A stretch of DNA of 64,000 nucleotides. Origin: Coffea arabica (taxonomy: Eukaryota > Streptophyta > Magnoliopsida > Gentianales > Rubiaceae). The notes below the pieces were generated by a model that did no database searches, was not told the DNA's origin, and worked only from the letters and a program-made list of their open reading frames with translations. How positions within the stretch are numbered: the stretch's first letter is position 1; the number at the start of each line of letters is the position of its first letter. Shown here piece by piece: positions 1-11,826 of this stretch. The DNA is taken from assembly GCF_036785885.1 (NCBI RefSeq), contig NC_092316.1, positions 17,105,001 to 17,169,000 on the forward strand, given 5' to 3'. Made by a program: the position numbers and the translations under genes.

Positions 1-579
1 TTTTATCTTCCTTTTCTTGTTGGTGTTGAAATTTCCATATGGCTTTCTCTTTCTTTTGTTTTCTTTTGATTTCACTTTGCCTAAACATCTTGGGTACTTC
101 TAAAAATTTTAAATTTTTTAGAGTATTTTAAAATTTTTAAAAATTATCCTCACCTTCCCACTCCTCTTTCCTCGCCGTCATCCCCCTTCACCACCGTCTT
201 CCCCCTTCTCTTCTCTTCCCCACCTCCTTTAGGAACGCTACACTACTAATGAGTACAACTTGTGGGCTCAAGCCAATTCTTGTTTTCTCGTCTGGGATGT
301 GATTTACTTGATGCAGCAGTGGCTATGAGTGTAAAAAGAATCGAGAGGAATAAAGCAGAAATGGCCCAGCAGTGTGCAAAGGTGCCAGCAGCTTGATGGT
401 CTTGTTAATTGACAATGAAATTAGACTGCAATAGAACCACTGCTCGCTAGATAAAAAGTCATATATGTGTCCAATTAGAAAGGCACACATCTTACACCTG
501 ATCTACAACTATTTAGACCGGTTGGTGGAAATCACTTTCCAATTCATCATGTGATCGGAAGGAAAATAGGGCTCACAAG

Positions 580-712
580 TAGGGATGGCAAAGGAGTAGG
601 TGCCCGAAAGGGTAGAAATGGGGCGGGAGCGGGAACAGGGCAAAATATTTCCCCCATCTTAAAACGGGGGTGGGGCAACACACATCCGCCCCATCCCCTG
701 CCCGTCCCTACA
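580..712. mobile_element. G-rich hAT-like terminal fragment
   Basis: A short block starts with TAGGGATGGC and ends with CCCGTCCCTA, so its ends are inverted relative to each other. The inside alternates G-runs and C-runs (GGGGCGGG ... CCGCCCC). The same composition appears at 12,880-13,000 and at the ends of the 712-bp element at 40,363-41,074, which has an 8-bp target duplication. I see no target duplication here, so this is probably a fragment or internal deletion product of that hAT-like family. Confidence 0.5.
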
Positions 713-718
713 TACATT

Positions 719-721
<3 letters not shown>

Positions 722-782
<61 letters not shown>
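722..782. repeat. (TA)n microsatellite
   Basis: About 30 uninterrupted TA dinucleotides immediately follow the G-rich block. Confidence 0.95.
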
Positions 783-785
<3 letters not shown>

Positions 786-1544
786 CAATTCTAAGGTAAA
801 TTCTGTAATGTATTCATGTAATCCAAAGACAGGTGTGGAAAGGTAAAAAATATGGTAAAGAAGCAGGCACGTGGAAAGGTAAAGAATATGTCAAAGAAAC
901 TGACATGTACGGATGATGAAAGGAATATGTTTACAAAAGCAAATTGTGACCTATAACAGGCACGGGCCGGTTTAGAAATATTGTGTATGGCAGAAGCTGA
1001 AAATGTATTAGGGTGTCACGGAATTAACATATATATAATGGGTCTAGAAATAAAACACCGAAGAGGAAGCGTAAGCAGTACTAAACACAGTCATGCTTAG
1101 TTTTGAAACAACGTATGGACATTATTGAATAACGAGTTGAGAGCCTTTAAAAAGTGAAACTTAAGAAAATAAATGTTTGAAACATTAAGTTTTTTAATTA
1201 TGTAATCTATTTTGATTATCGCTGTTCTAATATATAGTCATTTGGAGGATTTCTAGAGCTGAAGTACTAAATTCTTTTTGGACTTTTAATAAATTTGAGT
1301 TATTTTTCTTTTGGTTTCTCACTTTTCTAACAACTTTTATCTAACCTACTAAATTTGAATTATTGAAATTGATTTTAATTGTTATATTAGTAAAATATTA
1401 ACATTTGTGGAAACTGGGTTCATGGGAAGACAGATTGTTGCATGTTTCATATTTAATTGAATACAAATATCTCTCCTTTACATAAAGCGTCCAAGACTGA
1501 GGAATAATGGATTCCAATTGATTCTCCCGATTATGGGTATTACA

Positions 1545-2160
1545 TCAACAAAATACTATCTATTTATGGGCATTTTACTCTGAATAATTACAATTATGTA
1601 AAATAAATAAATAAATGTTTATAACTAACATTGAAAAACTGTTACACTAATATTTTTGTGAAAGGTAAACTGATTGTCCTGTATTTAGCATAAACTGATT
1701 TTGAAAGTAAACAATAAATTGCCCATAACATACTTGCTCTTTATAATTTTTTTTGCATTATATCAACAAAATACTAGCTATTTATGGACATTTAACTCTG
1801 AATCATTACATTTATGTAAAATACATAAATGTTTGTAACTAAAATTGAAAAAGTGTTACACTAATATTTTTACAAAAAGGAAACTAGTAAATTTTGTATT
1901 TAACAATTTTTAAATATGTGAAAGTAAAAAAGATTGCGCCCATAACATACCAGCTCTTTATGAATTTTTTGCATTACATTAACAAAATACTAGCTATTTA
2001 TGGGCATTTTACTCTGAATCACTACATTTATGTAAAAAACATAAATGTTTGTAATTAAAATTGAAAAAGTGATACACTTATATTTTTACAAAAGAGAAAT
2101 TGGTAAATTTGTATTTAACATAAATTAAATATGTTAAAGCAATATTAAAGGTGATTTTAT
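1545..2160 (+). repeat. ~217-bp tandem array, left outer arm
   Basis: Three head-to-tail copies begin near 1545, 1763 and 1979, each at the phrase TCAACAAAATACTA or a variant. Each unit carries a CATAACATAC...GCTCTTTATG phrase and a TATTTAACATAAATT phrase, spaced about 217 bp. The reverse complement of these phrases recurs at 10,976-11,515, so this array forms one arm of a large inverted structure. No coding content. Confidence 0.8.
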
Positions 2161-2893
2161 TAGTTACTTAATTTGTTGGTAAGAAACAAAGCTTCTTTTG
2201 CAAAATTTGTTCATTAGATTTTTCCAAATAATTAGGATATAAAGGTAAATTTTCACAATCTTTTGTTAGCAATAGACCCCAATTTCCTCCTAGGCAGTGA
2301 CGAAACCAAGATTTTTTCCTTGGAGGGAGGGCCAAAATGATTGACAAATAAAATTATTTTAATATGTTATGTTCAAAATAATTTTCATCTATTTAAATAT
2401 ATGGCATCCTAAAATATCAAATATTAACTTTAATTATAAAGGTATGTCTATTTAATAAATATGTAGTATAGTCATAACTAAAATTAAGATAAGAAATAAC
2501 ATTTGATTAAATATCTTATAGAAAAAAAATGCACTTTTCATCCTCAAAGTTTCACCCCAAACATATTGCATCCTCAAAGTTTCGTAATTTTGGCCAATTA
2601 AGGACAATTGACGAGAAATGAAAAATTGATCGTTAAAACCAACGATTTTACCCAACAAAAAATGGACAAAACCGAATGAAGCCATTTTTAAAGGAATAGT
2701 TGCAACGGACAAAAAGGTCAATTCTTCTCCTTCTTCCCTCTGGCTTTCTGCAACTCCAAAATGTTTTTGCCAATTTTTGGAGTTTTAACGACCGTTATAC
2801 AACTTTCAAAACAAATAAATTCATTCTAAATTTTTATTTGGGATTATTTCATAAACCAAATCGTGGTCATTTTCCGTAAAGTATCACTTTCCC
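2161..2893. other. non-coding spacer between two tandem arrays
   Basis: AT-rich DNA with no supportable gene. A stretch at about 2520-2660 contains a duplicated phrase (CATCCTCAAAGTTTC twice, about 38 bp apart) of the kind seen in degraded plant retroelements. I cannot assign it further. Confidence 0.5.
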
Positions 2894-3430
2894 ATAAAAG
2901 ACTAGCTCTTTATGGCTTTTCTCCATTATAAGAACAGAGTACTTATTTTTTCATAATTAAATTTATTTATCAAATAAAATAAAAATAAATCCATTTTCTA
3001 ATAAAAGACTAGCTCTTTATGGCTTTCCTCCATTATAAGAACAGAGTACCCATTTTCTCATAAATAAATTTATTTATCAGATAAAATAAAAATAAATCTA
3101 TTTTTCAATAAAAGACCAACTTTTTATAACTTTTCTCCATTATAAGAATAGAGTACCCATTTTTTCATAAATAAATTTATTTATCGGATAAAATAAAAAT
3201 AAACCCGTTTTTTAATAAAAGATCAGCTCTTTATGACTTTCTTCCATTTTAAGAACAGAGTACCCATTTTTTCTCAGACAAATTTGTTTATCAGATAAAA
3301 TAAAAATAAACCCATTTTTTCAATAAAACATCAGCTCTTTATGACTTTCCTCTATTAAAAGAATAGAGTACTCATTTTGAAGGCAAAAAGGAATTTGTTT
3401 ATCGGATAAAATAAAAATAAACTCATTAAT
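2894..3430 (+). repeat. 107-bp tandem array, left inner arm
   Basis: Five copies begin at 2894, 3001, 3108, 3215 and 3323, a strikingly regular 107/107/107/108-bp spacing. The unit contains ATAAAAGAC...GCTCTTTATG, then TCCATTATAAGAACAGAG, then ATAAATTTATTTATC and AGATAAAATAAAAATAAA. The reverse complement of the same unit forms a six-copy array at about 7000-7620. Divergence between copies is modest, mainly substitutions and small indels. Confidence 0.9.
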
Positions 3431-3866
3431 GTCAATATTGAGATATAGCAAAATGCTAGCCCACCTCTCAATGTGATTTTCAATGGGATAAGATTTGCAC
3501 AGTACATATAGCAAATTGTCATAGCCCCTGTTCCTTCACATGTGTGTAGAGGCGGTAATTGTCATGGATTGCTTACAACTTATTCCCGCCAAACCTTTTC
3601 TTATAATGGAGTTTCTGATTTTATCCAAGTAATAAATTACTTCAGTGAAAAAAGGAAAAATAGAAAATTCATGGAGGAAAGTCACAAAGAGCTGGTGTTT
3701 TATTGGAAACCATCGACCCCTTACCAAAGACGATCAAATGCAGCTAAATGATTTTCTTGCAAAAAAGTTGCCGAAAGCAGCTTTGTGACTGTAGTTGCTA
3801 CTTTTTTTTTCAACCATTTTTTTAGCAAGAGGTATCATTAATGTCAATATTGAGATATAGCAAAAT
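3425..3866. repeat. ~380-bp block bounded by a ~30-bp direct duplication
   Basis: The phrase beginning CATTAATGTCAATATTGAGA and running on through TATAGCAAAA occurs at about 3425 and again at about 3837. The enclosed block contains a lone, inverted copy of the 107-bp unit core at 3672-3710 (GGAGGAAAGTCACAAAGAGC). This could be a very long target duplication, a local tandem duplication followed by insertion, or a gap-repair product. No gene is supported inside. Confidence 0.6.
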
Positions 3867-4064
3867 TTGTATACGAAATAACAAACCAATTTGTCATTAC
3901 AAATACAAAACGAGCAATAATATATTACAACCAATACTATCAACAGTACAAAGCACAAAGATACTCAAATCAAATTCTAATTGGGCTTTAATATGTACAA
4001 CCAAAATTGCTTAGGATAACAAATGCTAAGATAGACCCTGTGCCAATATACAATGAATATCATG

Positions 4065-6340
4065 TTTGCATTAATTGGCGAAGTCCATAATCGAAGTAGC
4101 TTGTAAGAGCTTCATAGCCATATCATGTTTGCTCTCCTCCACCATTTTTTATTTCTTCAATTACATGCGTATCCATTTCTGAATAAACCAAAGCACAGAG
4201 TCAAATACTACTAGAGAGACGCGACTACATATATAAACCTCCTTGGAGGAAAAGAAATACTCTGTACAGATTATAAATCAAATGAAAATGACATTTTACA
4301 TTTCTATTGGTCAGAAACTTTTAGTGAATATCAAATTTTGGTTCAAGACTATTAAAAGGACCGGTTACCTGAGCTGGGTGATGGTGTTTCATGTCTTCTC
4401 GAGGTCTACTAACAATGTCTTGTTCATTCCTCGAAGATGATGATTGACCACCTGATGGTGATGCTGCATCCCCTCAGGTTGAAGAAAGTGGGACTCTCAT
4501 GATTGTTCAAATCAAATGCAGCTTTGTTTTCACTTGGGTCATCAAACACAGAGATTCTGGGTTCAAAATATGGAGAATCCAACGTTATCTCTCCTTGTTT
4601 ACTCAGGAAGTTAAGATGAGGATCACATTGAATAAGCTTTTCGAAATGCTTTCCCAACAAGTCTTGTCGACACTGCAGAAAATGACGCCTGCTAGAAATC
4701 CCAGAAAAAATGCCAATCAACGGTGAGTTAGACCATTGCTGTATTGCACTTAGACTCCAGAGATTGAGCAAAACAACGAAAAGAAAAAACTGTCACTTTA
4801 AAAAAAAAAAATTAGAGCATCTCTCATCTCTTAATACCTTTAGTATCAAAAAGCTACCAAATATATTTCAAATGTCCAATTCGGGATTACCCTTCTCCCC
4901 TGTTTCTTCTCCCCCACCCAATTAAAAAAAAAAATCATCTCTTTGGTGATAAAGGGAGAAATGCTAAAAGCACAGAAGGCTAGAATAGAGTAAGTCCAAC
5001 AATTGATTCAGTCGTGAGTCGCTGATACTCATAAAAGTCAGCATTTCTCTCTAAAAGCTCGTAAGATAGGAACTTGGAAGTCAACATCAGAGAAGAGAGG
5101 TGTATGCAGACTATTGTTCAGATACATCTGCGGTCAAGGCAGTATAGATGTGGTGATAACAAATCGCTATCTATATAATGCTGAGATGTTACTGAGAAAG
5201 TCAAAGAACCACCTAAGAAATAACAAATTAATGAAGTAACTCAAATGGTACAAATCAAAATGTGGGGGTGGAGAACAAAAACTCCTTGCTACATAAATAA
5301 ACAAATAGGACACATACAGTACGGAACAAGTAGCTTGTTGCCTAAAAAGTGCCATTTAAAAATGGCAACACAATAAACTCGTGAATGAATGAGAGATTAC
5401 CATACCTTTGTATGCTGGCTTGACCCCCAGTAAAATCAGATGTTGCCTACCACAGGGTATGCTTCCTGGGCTGTGGATTTGTCTGCCTAAAGAAAAGAGG
5501 TTGTCCTGCAAGCTACACCATTAAAAAGAAAAAACATGTTTTCACTATAAAAAGTTCATAATAACAACATACAAAGTAATTAACAAAGACACAGTAAGTG
5601 TTGCTAATACCACTACATCCAAAGTCCCCGGTCCGTCATCAGGATAATTCGCCTTCAAAGCCATTATATCAGACCATTGAATTTCAATCTTATTCTTGAG
5701 CCCGCCATCAAGAACCTCCCGTACAAGCTTATGCTTTGCAAAATAACACTTTGCTACCAAATCCCCTCCATATCTTGACTTATACTAGAAATTAGAACAA
5801 AGACATGCAATCAAAATTAACGAAATCACAAGCAATCCAATAAAACAAGTTTCTAAAATCCATGATCCAATGCAAATGTATAAATATACCACCCGGGTCC
5901 CAATTCGCAGAATAGTTGCTGGAAAATTTGAAGCCTTGAGCTTCTCAGAGGAACCAGAAGCAGCGGCCCCTTTAAGCTCTTTTTTACTGGAACTTTCACC
6001 CTTAGGTGAGATAGCTTGAGAAAGCCTCATTTGGATCAATTCCAAAAGGGAAGGACTTTTCCTCAGCCTCAATCCCAATGGACTCGGCTCATCTAATGGG
6101 TTATACTGAGCCAGCGGTGCCACCGGAAAGCCACCCACTTCCCTACTTCCCTGCTGCTACAGCCAAACCCCCCTGAAAGTACATCAGAAATTGAACTTTC
6201 CAATCATACAGACAAGACCACATAGAATAAAACCAGGAAAAAAAAATCCAAAATTCACACAAACTCTTAAAAACTGATAGATGTTCAAGATCCAATTTTG
6301 ACGGGCCGTTTTCATTTTGCCTTCCAGTAAGACCCATTTC
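4065..6340 (-). pseudogene. ASG1-like plant gene, intron-containing, broken copy
   Basis: Read on the minus strand, exon-like blocks follow the order of a conserved plant family that I recognise as ASG1 (ALTERED SEED GERMINATION 1) type; its biochemical role is not known to me. Blocks: about 6140-5890 (LDEPSPLGLRLRKSPSLLEL), 5784-5611 (KIEIQWSDIMALKANYPDDG), 5505-5406 (RQTNPQPRKHTLW), 4691-4369 (GKHFEKLIQCD, DSPYFEP) and a short 3' block ending near 4065. GT/AG splice-like sites flank most blocks, so the copy arose at DNA level, not through mRNA. It is broken: an in-frame TAG at 5447-5449, an extra G near 4480 that shifts frame before the AASPSGGQ segment, and a disturbed junction before the third block. 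A possible 5' exon starts at the ATG at 6337. It lies between inverted tandem arrays at 2.9-3.4 and 7.0-7.6 kb. Family recognition is from memory, so the symbol is left blank. Confidence 0.65.
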
Positions 6341-6999
6341 TCTACTCTAACTGAGATAAGCATTTCACTCTAATCCACTGAAGTAGAAGTCTACAATTTC
6401 AAAAAGTTTATCTTGCGATTGTTAAATTGACCAAAAATGCAAGAAAAAGGCAATTGACAAAACAGAGATGAAAATAACATATTAAAAAACCTACACCATC
6501 GCTTTTCCTTGAAGTCTGCCATTGCATCGGAAGGGTCTTTAAAGTGTGTCCATGATTGTATAAATTCAGATCTAGATGCTAGAGAGGAAGAGAGGAACCA
6601 TATGTCTACGGGAAACTGAAAATTGATAGAGAGGGAAAGAGGGATAGAAGGAGAAAGGTGCAGGGAAGGTTGCGATTGAACTTTCAAGTGCTCTGATCTG
6701 AGAACAATATTTGGGAAAGTAGCCTTGCAAGTATGGAAGGCTTGGAATTCATGTGGTGCTAGGCTTGACAAGTGCTGTGTTGGGAATGGTTAAAAAATTT
6801 TCACTGTGCGGCTCTGCTAAAAATTGGAAGGGAGCAAAATTTTGAAATTTTCACAAAAAAACACCCATGATTTCTCACCAATAACATAGAAACTTTGGCC
6901 CACTAGAATCAGTATTTGGAGGGAAGCTTTCCCGCGCTCCTTTTGGCGAGAATTTTAAGCGAAAAAGTCCTTGCCGCTAATACCCTTTTTTTTGTTGTG

Positions 7000-7620
7000 A
7001 ACGGAGGAAAAATCATAAAGAACTGGTATTTTATTGAAAAATATATTTATTTTTTCATTCGATAAATAAATTTATTTATGAAAAAATGGATACTCTGTTC
7101 TTATAATAGAGGAAAACTATAAAGAGCTTGTGTTTTATTGAAAAACAGGTTCATTTTTATTTTATTCGATAAATAATATTTTTTTTAGAAAAATGGGTAC
7201 TATATTCTTATAATGGAGGAAAGTCATAAAGAACTGGTTTTTTATTGAAAAAAGAGTTTATTTTTATTTTATTTAAAACAAATTTATTTATGGCAAAATG
7301 GATACTTTTTTCTTATAAGGGAGGAAAACCATAAAGAGCTGATGTTTTATTGAGAAACGGGTTCATTTTTATTTTTTCGATAAATAAATTTTTTTTATCC
7401 GATAAATAAATTTATTTATGGCAAAATGGGTACACGGTTCTTATAATAGAGGAAAGGCATAAACAGTTAGGATTTTATTGAAAAATGGGTTTATTTTTAT
7501 TTTATCTGATAAATAAATTTTTTTTTTTTTTGGAAAATGGGTACTCTGTTCTTATAATGGAGAAAAGTCATAAAGAGTTCATTTTTTTTTTATTGAAAAA
7601 CAGGTTTATTACAATTTTAT
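7000..7620 (-). repeat. ~107-bp tandem array, right inner arm (inverted)
   Basis: Six copies, marked by the CATAAAGAGCT-type core at about 7014, 7118, 7225, 7330, 7458 and 7569, are reverse complements of the 2894-3430 unit (GTTCTTATAATGGAGG, then ATAAAGAGCTG, then TTTTATTG). Spacing is 104-128 bp, less regular than in the left arm, partly because of T-run and local insertions such as near 7380-7410. Confidence 0.88.
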
Positions 7621-8880
7621 TCCAGCCAACTGTGACCCATTTTCCCACTAGCCTAAGTTAAACAGGCTAAATCATTGAGTTTGTTAACCACAATCAAAAT
7701 TAACACAGAAGCAGCTAACTCAAATCACTCAATCCTTTATGGCTTATACCAAATGAATACTAGGAAGCTTATTTGAAATAACAATAAAATATTTTATAAA
7801 TGATTAAAATTTAGTACATTAGTTAGTAAGTACTCGTAACATACTTGTATAATGAATGATTATATGTATAATTTAATATTCTTTTGTACTTATATATTTT
7901 AAAATATTTTGTGAAAAATATTTTGACCTTTCACATAACCTTAGAAAATAATAAAATTTTATCGTATTATAAAATAATAATTTTATCTTATTATATTCAT
8001 AGGTGTTAAGTTATAAAAATTATGATATAGAAACAAGTGATATTCTACATGTAACTAGGAAGATTTGTTGTTATTATTATCTAAACTTTCAAACTTTTCA
8101 AAAATTGAAAATGATTACAAACTTACTTTTCTACAATTAGTATAATTTGTTAATTAGCCAAAATTCTAGCAAAAGACAAGCAAATGCAACTTGTAATCAA
8201 TCCATTCTGATGCATGTAAAAATAAGGTAGCATTGTGCAAATAAATAAAAAAATCCACTTTATATAGTTCATTGTGACAATCAGGCTTATCCCTACTTTT
8301 GTTTGAGTTTTGATTATAATGGATATAACCTATTCCCTCCAAACCCCAAATTTTGAATTATAACATTCAACCAAAACATGCTCAAACTCTCAGGCTCGGT
8401 CATACAAGGACAACTAGTGTGAATATTCGTACTACGCACGGTGCTTACATTATTAAAATAAATTAAAAAATTATACCATTTTAATTTGAAAAAAGTTAAA
8501 AAAATTATACCAACATAATGAAAATTTAAGATTTGTCTAACAATAGTTCAAAGTATGACAAAAACTATAAATCATTCAAGAATTGTGTTTTTGCGGAAGA
8601 TGGATCTTAAAATAATAATAATAATTTATATTAGAAAATGAATAATATATGGATAGAAATAAATGTAATTGCATGTTTTATTTGATTTTAAAATGGAATA
8701 CTTACCAACATTATGCATTCAATTTGATAATCTTGTACAAAGGTGCGAACATTTTTTACACCAATCAACTTTTAGTATGAAAAATAATATTGGTGGTTTA
8801 ATCAATTCTATTGAATTTTGAAGAATTCGTACTACAAAAAAAGTTCAACAAGACTTGTATTTTTTTTGAAGTGAACTTGC
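7621..8880. other. AT-rich intergenic DNA with one dispersed repeat
   Basis: No gene is supported. About 7752-7870 matches about 10,535-10,655 in the same orientation (shared GTTAGTAAGTA, TGTATAAT and TATAATTTAA phrases in the same order), marking a dispersed repeat on either side of the 9-kb duplication. Confidence 0.55.
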
Positions 8881-9605
8881 TGAATCTTTTTAAAATATTT
8901 CATTGGGATCACTATGGTGTGAGATTCGCTTTGTGATTAGTTTTTTTTTTCCTTTGTAATTTTGTAGGTTTGAAATTAAGATGCCATTGAAATCAATAAT
9001 GGAACCAATGGGGGCTAATGGAGGTCATAGCCCTCCTCCCCAAGTTTTAAAAATTTTAATTCATATTATATAAATATTTGTGTAAAATAAAACAGGTCCT
9101 CCAAATTTATTATAATTTTAGTTTATATTATCAGAATATATATAAGTATATATGTGTGCGCGTGTGTGTGAAATAATTACATTTGGGTGGGATCACCATA
9201 GTGTAAAATTCATTTTGTGATCAGTTATTTTCTCTTTTGTAATCTTGCAGGTTTGGAACTAAGACGCTATTGAAATTTGTTTGGATAGAGTGTTATTTAA
9301 AATATTATTTGAAATAATTACAATAGTACTTTTTGTGATATGATGTATGTGAGATTAGGTGGGTTGAACAATGTGTTTATGATGTAAGTAAAATATTATT
9401 TGGAAAAATCTGCTATCCAAACACTCCCAAACTAATAGGGGCTAATCGGGGCCATAGGTCCCTTCTTCCCAAAGTTTTAAAAATTTAAATTCATATTGTG
9501 TAAATATTTGTGTAAAAAAAAGTTAGCCCTCATAATATTTTTATAATTTTAGTTTATATTATGAGAATATATATATGTATATATGTATGCGTGTGTGTGT
9601 GAATT
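8880..9605. repeat. tandem duplication, one copy interrupted by a MITE
   Basis: Unit 1 (about 8900-9172) and unit 2 (about 9188-9605) share the same series of phrases: GGGATCAC, then TTTTGTAAT..TTG, then GGGGCTAAT, then AAGTTTTAAAAAT, then a GTGTGTGTG run. Unit 2 is longer by about 150 bp because of the element at 9276-9427. No coding potential is evident. Confidence 0.75.
9276..9427. mobile_element. MITE with TGTTTGGATAG ends
   Basis: The segment begins TGTTTGGATAGAGTGTTATT and ends CTATCCAAACACTC, giving inverted ends, and it is absent from the paired duplication unit. It contains the ATATTATTTGAAATAATTAC phrase common in small plant MITEs. Half of a related end (CTCTATCCAAACAAAGCC) lies at about 15,070. 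Superfamily is uncertain because no clean target duplication is visible. Confidence 0.65.
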
Positions 9606-10740
9606 AGCTACCTTTGAATTAATTTTTTATTAAAAATTATTTATTTTTTAATCCCTTTATAATTTGTGAATGATTGTGAGAGTAAATTATATTATGACAA
9701 TAAGATACGTTGAATTGTGAAAATTGTAATTTAAACAGGTTACTAAATTTTGGATATTTGACTTTTGTAGTTGCGAATTTCTTAAATTAAAGATTAGTTA
9801 TTACTATCAGTGATATAATAAGTGTCAGTAATAAATGTGAGATGTGAATTGAAATTTGCAGCTATCATTTTTCAGGAGTGGTTATTATCTGTTAGTTAAT
9901 TTTAGGAGTTTGAATTTTATGGAGTAGTGGAAAAAATGTGAGGGAAATGTGGGAAAAATATGAGCATGATTATAGGATTTGTAGGAGCGGTTACATGATT
10001 AGTTAAGAGATAAACATTTTTTAATTATAAAAATGTAAAATTCTATTAAAATAGCATTCAAACTTTTGACAATTTTGGAAGCTCCTTATCCAAAATCCCC
10101 GCAGCAATACATATAGATATACTAAACGATAGTTATGGTAGCGAAATAGTTTTTACCTAATATAACATGTTGTTGCACTTTTAGCGATCATTTGATTTAT
10201 TGTTGGACCTATTCACCTAAATTGAATAACACCTAAAATTATGGAAGTAAGTTTCCTATCTAAAATAGTAAGTTAAGCCTAATAAATTAGTAACTTTTAT
10301 ACCTCAAAAGGTAAATTGGAATAAATATTAAACTTAATTTTTAAATAAATAGATTACTATTTTATATCCCAAACTTACTTTTAAATGAGTAAGTTTAGTT
10401 CAAATAATAGTAAGTTTTTATACATAAATAGTAATTCTTACTAATAACATGGTAATAAAAATGATTAAGGATCAAAATTTACCATTTTTTGGAATACATG
10501 TACAATTTTTACATTAAAACCTTATCTCAAAGTAGTATTAGAAAGTTTATTTGAAATAATGATAAGATGTTTTATTAATGATTAAAACTTAGTACCTTAG
10601 TTAGTAAGTATTCATAATATACCTGTATAATAAATAACTATGGGTATAATTTAACAAACCAGATTTACGAGTCTTATTTAAAATAAGGTAATATTTTATT
10701 CATTATAAATTTAACACCTGAGATTGGAATCCATAATTTA
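9606..10740. other. AT-rich intergenic DNA
   Basis: No gene is supported. It contains the second copy of the dispersed repeat (10,535-10,655) and several TAAGTTT-type low-complexity phrases at 10,240-10,440. Confidence 0.5.
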
Positions 10741-10975
10741 TGGGTTAATTACATTTACCTCCCTTGAAATTTGACCAAATAACGAATCGATCCATGAGAT
10801 TTGGACAAATAACAGTCCACCCTTTTGAATAACCAGACATTTAACAATTATCCCTCTGCTGTTAAGAGACGTTAGTGATTCTACTTGACATCAAGAAAAA
10901 TAAAAGGGTTAATTACATTTACCTCCCTTGAGACTTGACCAAATAACGAATTGATCCCTGAGATTTGGACAAATA
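10741..10975. repeat. pair of ~68-bp direct repeats, period ~165 bp
   Basis: GGGTTAATTACATTTACCTC followed by TTGACCAAATAACGAAT and GAGATTTGGACAAATA occurs at 10,743-10,808 and again at 10,906-10,975. The spacer phrase TTCTACTTGACATCAAG returns with minor changes at 11,519-11,535, just beyond the outer-arm array. That array therefore seems to have been inserted into this repeat. Confidence 0.75.
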
Positions 10976-11515
10976 CGTTATTTTAATTTTCATAAATTTG
11001 TTTAAATATGAAAAATTGGTTAAATAGCGCATTAAATACAAAACCTGCCAGTTTCCATAAAGAGCTGGTATGTTATGGGCAATTTCTTTTTTTTTTTTTT
11101 TAACTTTCACATATTTAATTTATGTTAAATACAAAACATACTAGTTTTTTTTCGACGCCATTTAACCAATTTTTCCTATAAAGAACTAGTACAAAATATA
11201 CTATAAAACCTGCCAATTTTCCATAAAGAGTTGGTATGTTATGCGCTATTTAACCAATTTTTCATATTTAAGACTCAAAATTTCAACTACGTTATTTTAA
11301 TTTTCGTAAATTTCAAATATGTTATTTTAAAAAGCGCAACTTTCAAATACGTTATTTTAATTTTCGTTAATTTGTTTAAATATAAAATTTGGTTAAATAG
11401 TGCATTAAATACAAAACTGCCAGTTTCCCATAAAGAGCTGGTATGTTATGAACAATTTTTTTTTTAAACTTTCACATATTTAATTTATGTTAAATACAAA
11501 ACATGTGCTATTTAG
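10976..11515 (-). repeat. tandem array, right outer arm (inverted)
   Basis: Repeated blocks contain CATAAAGAGCTGGTATGTTA (near 11,057, 11,227 and 11,428) and CTTTCACATATTTAATTTAT followed by GTTAAATACAAAAC. These are reverse complements of phrases in the 1545-2160 array. A further remnant (AACTAGTATGTTTTGTATTT) lies at 11,801-11,820, next to a SINE. Confidence 0.75.
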
Positions 11516-11826
11516 TGATTCCACTTGACATCAGGAAAAAGAAAACTTGGAATGATGAAATTGCTTTTATTGTATCCAACTGTCATCAAGATTAATTATA
11601 TAGTTTCGAAAATACCCTTTTCATTAAAAATATATGTATAATATTGGGATTATAATTCTTATCATTCACATCCCAATCACGTTTGACTTGCCTACCTTTA
11701 TCTGTACAAAAAGAGAGAAGAAAAAGACTTCCCCATTTTTCCCCAAGTTTAACGAGCAAAAAATTCAAAATAAATTGGTTAAATAGCGCCCAAAGAAAAA
11801 CTAGTATGTTTTGTATTTAACATAAA

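Larger units (their letters stand above)
1..1544. other. AT-rich intergenic DNA
   Basis: No coding region can be supported. The stretch holds pyrimidine-rich DNA at the left edge, a G/C-rich transposon-end-like block near 580-712 and a long TA microsatellite at 722-782 (both listed separately). The rest is AT-rich with scattered stops in all frames. Confidence 0.6.

Noticed and set aside
2894..7620. CRISPR-like array because of regular repeats
   Set aside because: Units are directly adjacent ~107-bp repeats without unique spacers, in a plant genome.
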